Source: Lepisosteus oculatus
Lineage: Eukaryota > Chordata > Actinopteri > Semionotiformes > Lepisosteidae
DNA: 64,000 nucleotides
Direction of reading: 5' to 3'
NCBI RefSeq assembly: GCF_040954835.1
Contig: NC_090703.1
Location: forward strand, 20,969,444-21,033,443
Shown here in pieces: positions 51,001 through 63,000 of the stretch; the first letter of the stretch is position 1; each line of letters begins with the position of its first letter. The notes under the pieces were generated by a model, which saw nothing but the letters and a program-made list of their open reading frames with translations, did not search any database and was not told the DNA's origin. The position numbers and the translations under genes are program-made.

Positions 51001-54000
51001 GCATGAATTTATCTGTGATTTCCTTGGTGCTCCTCTTAAGATTTCTTTTCTAAGTACCACTTCAGATTCAGCTGCTAATAGGTTATCTTTTTTACTACTC
51101 AGGAGCACGTTACCAGCACAGCTTATTTTATTAGAAAATACATCACAAAAAGAATCGTCACTGTTAGTCCCTTCCTCCAGAGAGTTCAATGCATATTCAC
51201 CACCATTTTTGGCCATGTCAGCACACCCATATTTTGCAAAGCTTTTGTACGATGAAGATTTCAGGATCCGATCAAATTCAATTTGAGCAGTGAAAGCTGG
51301 TGATTCTTCAGGCTCAGGCTTAGACTGTATCCTGAAATCTGTTGACAAAGAAAGTGCTTGGGAGGATCTGTTAACCATAGGCTGGACAGCCTGATCAAAT
51401 GGAACCGTCCAATTTGACATCCTAATATCTAAATAATCTTGGGCACCTGGGCCATTCTGTGTATTGCTGCTTGACAGTGGCATAGAGGCATTCACATCCA
51501 GATCTCTCTTAAACTCCCAAGAATATTCTGGGTTGGATGAACTGGCGACATTTTCTAAATAGCAGCCTTCTGGTTGTAGTTCAGCTTCCCTGACACCCTC
51601 TGGTCTATCCAAGTCTTGCTCTCTGTGATCTAATGATTCATTCTTAGTGACATCTACAAAAGGACACAGAAGGTCTTCTGATAAGTATTCTTTACTTTCC
51701 TCCTCACCATCTCTTTCCCACTCCGTTATACTTCCTGTTCCTCCTCTGAATTCCTGTGTTCCTTCTATACTTCTCTTTTCATCTGAGGTATTGCTTTCCG
51801 CGGTTTGCACTGAAACAGGTTTTAATCTGGTTAGAGTGCCTTCAATATTTTTTCTAAAACTACTGCTGACTTTACCCGTGAATTTTGTTAAGTGTTGGAA
51901 ATCCTTCTCAACAACACTAGAGATCTCTTTTGCTTTCTTTGTTGCATAGCCCAAACCTTGAGACTCATTTCCTTCTGGGGCTTTGGGGTGGCTCTCTTCT
52001 GTCTCTTTTGAGTTTGAGTCTGCAGATTCTTGGTTGTCGCCCTGTTTTGAAACGCCATGCTTTTCTTCTGCTGTCTGCTGAAACACATTTGTACTGCTAT
52101 TTCCACTGTTTCCAATCTGAACGTAGTTCATCCTTTCAGAAGACTGGGGTTCTTTCTTTTTCGGAGTGTTTTGGTCAGGCTTGTTTTCCCTGTCATGTCC
52201 TTGTGTCAGACCTGCTATGTCTTTTTTCACCTCCAGGACTTCTTGGTCCTGGGAAGAAAGTGGTAAGCTGGAAAGATCTTTGCCCTCAAGGTCAAAATTT
52301 GCCATATCAACTCTGACGTATGCATCTTTAAGGACACAAACAAGAGGAGAATGTGATGTTTGGAAATGTGAATGGCAGGGCTGTGGAGAGCTACACAAAT
52401 CATCAAGATCATTTTCTGGAGAAGCACAAGAATCACAACTGTCCAAGGAAACAAGATTCCCTGCAAGAGGGGGTCTGCTTTCTCTTGAGAAAGGACGGAG
52501 TTCCTGTTCACTCAGGACTTCATGTTCACTATGATGATTTGACTCACTGCAACCCATCACCACCTCATGTTCCCCCTCTCTTCCATGAATAATGCCTTCC
52601 TTGCTCTCTTTCATTAAACAGTCCATATGTTCTTTCACTACTTCAGAGATCTTCTGGTCAACTGAAAAGCAGGCAATCTCTGGGGTTTCTGACTTGGAAT
52701 GTTTTAAACCTGATGTGCTTCCTTCTTTGTTAATCATCATTTGAATCTTGTCTATGTCCTCTCTGCTTTTTAGAGTCTTGTTTCCATTTTCTGGGTTTGC
52801 CACTGAAGATTGTTTCTTCGTTGGTGCGAGCTCTTCCTTCTCACACTCCAGTACACTTTGAATTCTGCACTGCTCCCCACGAACATCCTGAATTTCACCA
52901 GGATCTGTTAGTGTTTTCTGGAGAAGACTATAAGATCTACTAGTGGTGTCAGACTTTTGACTGTCACTTGTAGTTGCAGTTGCTACCACCCTGGTTACTC
53001 TGGGCATGTCTTCTTTGCTACACTCACTTAATTCATTTTTTTTTTCAGTGCTATCTAATATCACCATGCAATCCTTTCCAGTGACTTCTGCAGATACCTG
53101 ACTGTCCTGTACAATAGTACGACAGTTCAGAATATTCACTCTTTCTGTAGTTTCCAGATTTGTCTTTATTTTACTACATTCCACTGGGTTTTTCCAGCTG
53201 TCTTTTCTAAATTCTACTGTAGTATTTTCCAGGTGGGACACCTCAGGAGCTTTATGTTCTGATGTGTTGGAGCTCTGACCATCAATTCTAGTTGTATACA
53301 TTATGCCTGGACCAGGCTTACACTGCTTCTCGGCTTTTCCCATTGAATCATCTTTGAGTTCTTTTGACTCGCAACTGCCTTTCTCTTTACTCTTGGAAAC
53401 ATCCTCTCCCTTGACTTGTGTTCTATCCAAGCTACTCTGCAGAATTTTACACTGTGTCTTATTCTGCTCTTTTGGGTTTTCCTTCATTACAGCTTTCTGT
53501 GCACCTTCAAAGTTCCTAACTCTTGCCATCTTTTCCTTTACTTGCTGTATTTCACTGCGACAGAGAGCCAAATTGACAGGTGGAGACTCTTGGTACTTCT
53601 CTTGTGACAGTGCATTCTTTTGGTCTGCATCTTCCTCATTATTACTCTCCAGTGGGGGTGTGACTACATGTGACCCTAAAGAGAAATCACAAGCAGCAGG
53701 ATGGAAGGAATCGATCTGGTCTTTGCCTGTTGAGGTATAATCTGGACTTGCTACATTTCTTGAAGTCATGGGAACGACTCCATTATCCTGCAGATTCCCA
53801 GTTCCATTCTGCAGTTCACTCATTGCATCCTGAAAGTATACTTCCTTAACGATCGGACTGCTTTGATTACTGAGACAGTTAATATTAGAGTTAGTGTTAA
53901 CTTTCATGCTGACCTGAGGGCTCGATCCACTAAATACTGTATTAGAATGAGATTCATGCCACAGAAACCTTTCTGTCTCTTGTTCATGGGATGATAATGG

Positions 54001-57000
54001 AGAATCCATGCTCTCATCTATGTTTACATCTTTAAAGGTCCATTGAGACTGTATCTGCCATGCAATTTTGGTGATCAATTGAGACTGAGGAATCACATCA
54101 TTATCCTGTGCACTAACATGTTTTTGAATTGCTTTTTCTGATTTAACTGTACAATCACTCCTCATTTTACTAGTGCCTCCAGAAACAGATTGGTTGTCTT
54201 CATAAGAGGATTCTGAAAGATTGCCACTGCTAGAATGTGAATGAGTATCACCAGCAGGATCAATGTACAGTAAGCCTGAAGAAATAAAAGCATGTAAATG
54301 ATCAGAATGCTCCATTGAGACTGTCCTGTTTGATGCCTGGAGGTCATTATTGCTGGAACCAAGAGATGGAAGGATCACTGAGGAACATGTGAGCTTTGCA
54401 TGAACCTCTTTCTCAGGGTGATTCTCTTTCTCCTCAGCACAGTTTGAATCAGAATTGAATTTTGTAACTTCAGATTCTATGACAGGAACCTCTTTTGCTG
54501 TCGATCTACATTCTGCTACGGCTGAACATTTTTCATTTATTCCAGGTTCAGAAGTCAAAAGCTGCCCCTGTAGTGCAATCTCATTTCCGAATGAAACTGG
54601 AATCGATGGCAGAGTCTTTGATTTCAATGTATTGCCCAGGATGGTTTCCATGTTCGTGCAATACTCTAAATCCCAGTAACTTTGTTCCTTTAGGGTTGTG
54701 TTACTGTCTAATGTACAGGCATTAGATATATCTCTTTCAAATCCAGAACTAAGCAGACTACTCATTGAATCTGACAATTCAGCACCTCTCTTTGGGCTGC
54801 CCTTTACCATGTTGGCAACCTCTTGATTTGTATCTTGAAGAATCCTGGGGCTTTCATTAGTCTCAGATGAAGACCAGGCATCTGTAAGAGCCAGCAAACT
54901 TTCCTCCTCTCTGGAATATGTCCGCCAATTGGCTGATGATGGACATGTTTTCAAACAGGGATCATCTCTCAACTTACAAACCCTCTCTCCAGTTTCCTCC
55001 TTAGTTTCTCCTCCTTGGTAAAACAAGGGCTTCATCTGCTGCAGAAACGCATTTTCCTTAAGAGCTTTGGTATTAATGCCAGCTTTTATTCGTGGACTCT
55101 GGCGTTTCCAGTAAATTTCAACAGGCATTTCATCAGATGTAGCAGAGCCAAGGGGGGAAAAGTTAATATCTCTTTCTTCATCACCAGCCAGACTATCCAG
55201 TGAGACTCTTCTCGCTTGCCAGGAATGAGAGTTACCTGCTGAATATGGGTTACCGAAAAATGAACAAGGTTCTGTATTTGACAGAGCCACCGCTGGTCTC
55301 TCAGATTGCTTCCTTTCTCCATTGGTCACCAAGGAGTCTTGTGACATCTGGCTGTCAATGCTCTCTTCATCGCTTTGTACCAGCTGGTCTGCGTCTTCCT
55401 GTTTTAGTTGCTCAGCCAAGGCTTTGGTATATGCTGATGAAAGGGAATCCAGCGAGTACATGCTGTCAGAATCAGAGGACCTTTCTTCTTCATTCTCCTC
55501 ACCCAGCTCCCAACCTGTACCCTGTCTGATTCCTCCAGTCAGAAAGTCTGCACTATGCCAGCGCTTATGCCAGCAGTCTGCTCCAGCCTTGCTAAGATGG
55601 TCCAGATCTTCACAAGATGCCATTTTGGTGAGGCACTTCTCTGCAGTCTTGCTGTCCAAACTCTTAGTCAACTTGCAACTTATTTTTTTAACAGACTTAG
55701 CACCTCTATTTATAAATATACCTGTGGGTGGTTTTCTAAATACTCTAGACAGTGCAGTTCTGATTCCTGGACTTACTGATTGTGAAAGTGCTTTTCTTAT
55801 TCTTTCCAGGCCTTTATTGCCTTTTGTAGAAATCCTTGCTCCCTTGGATGAGCTCCTCGTGGGCTCCTGACATTTTGTTTTGCTGCTTTTGGATAAAGCT
55901 CTTCCTTTACCTTTGCTGGAATCTGGGCATGGAGGAGTTGTTTGCTGGGATTTCTGGTTTCCCACTGAACCCATTTCACATCTCAAAACCTGACCAAGTC
56001 CTGTGGTGGATGTCTCAGAACAATTCCTCATCCTCTTTGCAGATGCTGCTGGAAGGCACTCTTCAGACAGCCATTTCCGTAGGGCAGAAGACTTAAACTG
56101 ACCAGAGGGAGGAGGTAGCTCAGTGGACTTGTTCCTTGCAAGGAAATGGCTGTGGAAAACAAAGGAGAGCATTATCACATTTTAATGAGAACTCGAATTT
56201 CAAAGTTATTTTTAAGGTCAGATTTTTCCTTTCTTCAATGGGGAATAAATGCAAGCACTACTAATGGACTAGGACAATGATTCAACTAACGCTTCAGAGA
56301 AATATGGAAAAAAATAGGAAAAGGTTTCTACATCTGCAGTAACAGATATATGTACTGTCACCAACCAACTCCAGCCATGCTAAATATACTAAATTATGAT
56401 TCATGTCTCCGCTAGGTTTATCGAAAGCTTATTCATCCAAGAAATTGGTATTTGAGTTTTGTAGTTAATTGATCTATTTAAGATACGAATGGAAACACGA
56501 ATGGAAACACTTATTTAAGTAATGTTATGTAAATTGTACAAACAAGTAGGCTTACTTTGTCTGCAACTGTATAGTTTCTTATTGAAATGCTTCTGTAAAT
56601 GATTTATAGCAGTAAACAAAACCATCTCTCTGCTTCAGTTTCACGTCAGCTAAGGTTACAGCATTGAGGTGCAAGTTGGCCACACTTTTCTCAGGGCCTT
56701 GATTTACTTTAGGAGAGCAGTTCGGTTCTTCATTGGAGGCGGCTCTAACCTGTGTCACAGGAATAGGTGAGTGAACTACATCCAGGTCAATATATTCTGC
56801 CAAGGAAGATTTAAGTTTGCTAACTTGTTAGATCTCCTTGTGCTGTAAGTTTCACAAGTTGACACTTTTGGTCAGCTTTACTTTAGGACTGAAGTTGGAC
56901 ATTAGAATTTATCTCAGAGAAAATCCGGAAAACTCACTCCATGGCTTGAGACTCAGTGACCTGAGGTTTAAGACAAACGAGGCGGAGCTAAGAGCCTTAT

Positions 57001-60000
57001 CCACCTCTGTGTTTCTCACTAAGCACTTATGAAAGGAAAGGAGGCAGACCTGTAGATGGGGGTTTGGTTGGGATAGAGACGGGAGAGCAGATCCGCGGAG
57101 AAGGAGTGCCGGCGCAGGAGAGGGACTGCTCCTCCGAGCTCGGTCGTGAGATCTGGAGATGTGGGGCTCTCCCTGCTGAGGGCAAAGGCACTCTCCAGTT
57201 GCTGCAGTTCCCTCTTGGCTTCCAGAAAGTGCCGCTTGCGGGCAATCTTCTCAAGCTGGTATCTTAGCCTCTTCCTGCGAACCCTAAACTCCGACCTGCG
57301 GAGCGCATGGTGCCGCAGCAGCTCCTGCTGGACCAGCTTCTTCCTCTTGCCAAGAGGGGTCTCACATACCCCTGACCCTTGCATGACCTGGACCCCAGCC
57401 TCCGAGCCCCAAGTGGGGTCTGTCTGCACTCCCAGCTCACTTGTTTTCCTCTCCTCGTTGGCCAGCCGCTGTGACTCCTGCTGAATCCACTGCTGATCTG
57501 CAAGGAGAAGAAAAAAGAGCAGACGAATTAGACACACATTAGGGACTCAACAATCAGAATTAATTTCTACAATTTCATTACACTTTTATCCATCCATTTT
57601 CAAAGACCTTTATCCAATACAGTACTGCAGGGGAGCAGAAATCTATCTTGACAAGCAAAGGGTCCAAGGCAGGGTACACCCGGGACGGGATGCCAGTCCA
57701 TTGCAGGACAGACAGGCACAAACACAGACTCACACCAGGGCCAATTTTCCCAGAAGCCAATTAAACTACCAGAATGCTTTTGGAACGTGGAAGGATATCG
57801 GAGCACCTGGAAGAAACCCACACAAACACAGGGAAAACATACAAACTGCATGTAGACAGAACCAGAGGAATTGACTCCAGGGTTCTAACCAGTGCAACAA
57901 AATGGATGAATGGAAACGCTATTAAATCAAGTGGATCAACTGTACTTTGAATGTGAACACACTGACTGGAATGTCTCAATATTATTAGTATGATTCTTTA
58001 CTTTTGGTGAAACAATGGTTTTCTTTTGTGGTGTGCTGCTGAGTTAATAGGAACCGCTCACCCTGAAGTTTGTGTGGGACCCAATTGACAGTGATGGGGA
58101 CACTATACTGTAAAAAAGGCGCCGTCCTTCGGGTGAGACATAAAACAGAGGTCCTGACTCATTAAAAAATGTCAAAAAGATTATGGAACGTGTTACCCAG
58201 GTGTACAGGCCAAATTTCCCCCCGGACCTTACAAACCATGGCCTCCTAATTATCCCCATCTAAGAACTGGCTTCTTCATTCTGTTCTCCTCACCACTGAT
58301 AGTTAATGTGTGGTGAGCGTACTGGCACATTATGGCTGCTGTCACATCATCCAGGTAGGTCCTACACATTGGTGGTAAAGGAGGGGAATCCCCATTACCT
58401 GTAAAGCGCTTTGAATAGAGTGTCCAGAAAAGCACTATAGACGTGTAAGGATTATTATTGTATTTGGTTTGTGAAAATAATTAAAATTAATCAGATTCTG
58501 TACTTAGCTGAATCTGAATGTGAAATGAGGCCTAGGGATCCTGAACAAACCCCAGAACTGAACAGCACATCCTCCAGAGAGAGGCCGGGCCTTGCTGCAC
58601 GAACTGCATCAGGGGACGTGTGTAGAGAGGCCGTCCTTACTGTCCCTGTGCTGCTGCTGGAGGTGCGCCTGCTCCCACTCCAGGTCCCTCTCCGCCCTAC
58701 GCTGCGCCGACTGGATCTCCTCCCGCAGGCTCTGCACGTAGCGCTGCTGCTCCGCCAGCTGCCGCCTGGGGGCGCCCCCCGCCCCAGCCTCGCTCCGTTC
58801 CCAGCAGCCCCCTCCTCCGGCCCTGCAGAGAGCACAGCAGGTGAGTCGCTTCGTTTATATAGCTAGACGGAGTCAACACAGCTGTACTACATGTAACAGA
58901 GTCTGCATATAACACATACTGTACATAAACTTCCAGTAACTAACATTCCAAAAAATATCGAGCAGATTATATCCAAATCAGTCTGTTAATGATCATCGGA
59001 ACCTCCAAAGGACCTTACATTGAAGTTACTGGTAGAGAGTCTTTTATTGCTTATCTTCATTTAAGCATTTTAAGAAAACGTATTCAATGTAACCAAGATA
59101 ACAATATCAAATTGAAAAATTAGTTATGGTTTTAATCATAGATTACACCACTAATAGGTTGAGAGGCTAACAGACACTGTGTACAATCTTGAGTTTTACA
59201 GAATACACCAGTTTGCTTCAAAACAACTTTATTAACTTGTGAATCGAGAAACAACAGACGTCAATGGAACACAATCTGTTCACAGCACTCAGTGTGCTAT
59301 ACAAGTGAAGATTGCTTTAAGAAGAACAATAATCTCTGTTTTCAGTGTTAATACGATGTTGTAACAAGAAACCGATCAAAAAGGCAACTTAACTGCAATA
59401 CATTTTTTATCTTATCCAACTTTACTAACTACTAGATTAATCACTCTTGGTTGCTGCATTTTGTATAACTGAACCCTGAGATCACTATATATGTGCCTGG
59501 CAACTAATCCACAGGCAGTGATTCAGCAAGAAAAATAAACTAAATGAAGGAAATAACTTTAAACAGCAAGATATCCTGTGATTAAGAACTACTAATCTGT
59601 TCAATAACCTCGAAGCATATGTATGCTATAAAGTTCCTGATTTTTCCACAATGTTAAATTTTAGACTTTTTTTTAATTACAAGTCATTATTATAGGTTCC
59701 ATATCCATCAAAGTAAACAACAAAACAATACATTTAAGTTCTATACCAAATACATGCATGGTGTGTTCTTCATTAGTCAAGACAAAGCAACATGGTGTAC
59801 AAGTCCGATAATGAGCAGTATTACAAGAGAGATAATGTTAACACTAGTTAATGTGCCATACGTTTGCTGATCAGGAACATGGGGGCTTGTATCATACTGT
59901 ATTTCCTAGTAGACTTCTTTGTTATTATCAGTTGCTAAGCTGTTCTGATTAAGTCTCTTACTGCAATTATCAAAGTGTATTTACAGAAAAGAAACTATCC

Positions 60001-63000
60001 ACAAGAAAAGGGTAAATAACACTTACTGTATAAGAATGCACATACCAGTTCTTAGCTTCATGACATATACCTTACCTTCACTAAATGGAAAGCTCTACAG
60101 GCAAATATCCAAGTTTGGACAATTGTTATATCCTCTGAAGACAGACTCGCGCATAGGCTGAATTTATTTGTATCATGTACAAAGGCAGCACTGGAAGGTA
60201 ACTAAGCAACCTCTCAGTTAGACGTCAAAACCAAGGCCACAGTAGTTTCCTAGGGACTCAGGCAGGGTTCATCAACTGCATAGATTTTCACAATACTTGC
60301 ATTTTGCACAAATGAAACAGGAGAGCACAACATTTGGCAGTATACTGACTCCACACATTCTCCTGTGCAAATATATTGAAAATGCTCTACCATGTTTGAA
60401 ATTACATACCACCTACATTGCCTACTGAAAGTCTACACATCAATTCCAATGCAAAACATTTTGTGGCCTAACCCTCTGAAATTAAGACATATTAAATCAG
60501 AATTTATTTTACCTTCATTTACACATTGTAACACACAACCTCCGTGTTATAAAGAAATGTTCCAGCACTCTGAAAAGTCATTAAAAATAAAAAACTAAAA
60601 AAACTAGAGTTAAATATTTCTGAAATTCACAAAGGTGCTAATTCACTTTCACATGCCCTTGCTTCCCAGTGGCTAGTTACATATGTTATAAAATTATTTC
60701 ATTTCATTCAGCCAGAACTAAACAACCCACATTAAATTGAAATGTTATCTCATCGAAAATGAAATGACATTTCATCTTAACAGGTAACACAGTTGTTTAA
60801 AATTGGATTCATTTGCCTTAGAAATGGGAGAAACAAATTGAATGGACGAGTAAAATGCTAATTTTGCTGACAATTCTAAGGTGTTTGGGATAGGCTGATC
60901 TCCCTCCTTCTCACTCCTTTACCCTGGGCTTTGTGACTGGATTCTCAGCCATGACAGCTGGGGACACCTGCTGGACTGCAGAAGCAGCCAACACAACGGG
61001 AGCTGTTCTGAACAGAAGTGCCAGGGCATACCTCTCAGCTCCTGTGCATGTTTCAGGTCGCACTGTTGCCTCTCACTGGGCACTGGCAAAATTCACCATC
61101 CATGTAACAAACTGTAGACAACACCAGCTTGCGCTGACAGAATCATGAAGTGTCTTTAACACCGACCTGTCAGTTACTGCTACCGTAGCTCTACCTAGTA
61201 TGAATTAATGTTGGTTTACTGCTTGTTGTTTTTCAAACATCAATAGAACAGTGCTGCAGAACAATGGTGAAAAGCCATTCTGAATGATACAAAAATCCAT
61301 AAGATAATACTGACAACTACAGTGGTTACTGATAGCAATCCAAAGAAGGTTTTGAGAGAAATAAATAAAAATAAAAACATGTTGCTTACCCAGAGTCTTC
61401 AAGACCCTTCCCTGGAGGTGCCAGGACAGATTCTCTCCTGCTATAGAAAGACAGGCGAATTTTACTTTCACTGTAAAGTCTTTGAATCCAAGGCTGTAAA
61501 GCTTATTATGCGCAATGTATTCTAACAATGCGTCCAATGCAATTTTATTCTATGTATTAGACATGCAATTTCATCTTTGATATTGCTCTAATAATAACGC
61601 TGGAGGTCCTATATATTGCTGATCTACGTATAGCCATAGGCTCTTTTAATAAACCAATCTAAAAGATTTAAAGGGCAGTGACACAGTATAGATTAATAAA
61701 GGAATTCTCAACTTCATCACAATGTGGCCAAACAAATGGAATCTAAATGGAGAACGAGACATGCTTGTTTACAAAAAAAGGACTGTGGGAGGAGGGAACA
61801 AACTACCTAGATATTGTCAAAGCTGATGCCCTTGTTTCATTCAAGAACAGTCTACTGTCAATGGGAAGCCCCTACAAATACAGGAGTACAAATGTGTGCA
61901 CAAGCTGTTGTACCTACCTGTCCCAGGGAAGACTGGGTCTAGTCTCAGGGTGGCGGGACAGAAGCTCTCTGGAGCTGAGGAAAACCTCACTGGTCTGAAG
62001 GAAGAGAGAACTTTGTCAGATCGCTGGTCACTCATACAGTCCTTTTAATTATCCCACTTTGGGGAAAAAAGGCACTTTTCAGGCATGAAACCATTTGTTT
62101 TCAAATGTCTTTCTAGCAAGGAAAAAAACAGATGCCGTTTATTTTTGTAGGCAAGGACTGTATGAGTGTTTGAGTAAAAGAGTCATATGACATGAAAATA
62201 AAAACAAAATATGAAGAACATGAGAAAACTATAACAGCAATAAACCAAAGGAGAGAGTAATATAAACCTCCACAGCTGTCTAGGGGATTAAAGGGTATCT
62301 ATTTACCAAATGTAGTCAAACTCAGTCAGCTACTGCTACAAATACTGTACCTACATTACCTAATTCACATGTGAAGCAATATGAAACAAATGAGAGCTGA
62401 TTCTCATCTAAACACTATGTGAGTTTCAAGCAGACAAAACAACAACAACCTTCAGCTTTGTCAAAAGACTCCAATTCTACAGTAATGCGGAGTGGGCTGG
62501 GTGCCCTCCGTGCCCTGGCGGGCGATGGACAGCCCCTCACCTGTCTCCGCTGCCGCAGGATGGCCGCCTCTGCCGGGTGGTTGAAGCGGAACCGGTGTCC
62601 CCCCCCCAGTACAATCACTGCCCCTGGGGAGACGCATGAAAAGCAACACTGCAGGCGCGGTGTGAATTGGACGCACGGCGACGACGAGCGACACGATGCC
62701 GAGCCCCTGGAGCACGTCATTGATCACAGCTGACCACGCTCGGATCAGGCAGGCCAGCAGGCTGAGCACTTAAGAGCAACTAGATACATGCTGGCTGCAT
62801 TACGGGAATGACCATCACTGACAGGCTGAAGGACCTGATCCATTTTTAGTCTTGATGAGAAAAGATCTTGATGATCGACCTGAGACAAGTAATCAAAACC
62901 ATCCATGGCTATAACCAAATCAATCTAGTAGCGGTGCAGTGTAACATGAATCAAAATTAATTAATTGGAAGTGCATTTAAAAATCAAGAACAGGAGACAA

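Noticed and set aside
47364..55870. Many plus-strand and second-frame minus-strand open frames of 60-180 codons inside the giant STARD9 exon
   Set aside because: They are shadows of the long coding frame, with no family resemblance or splice context.
62419..62733. Plus-strand 104-codon frame opposite the FHA exon
   Set aside because: Antisense shadow of a real exon with high GC; no independent support.
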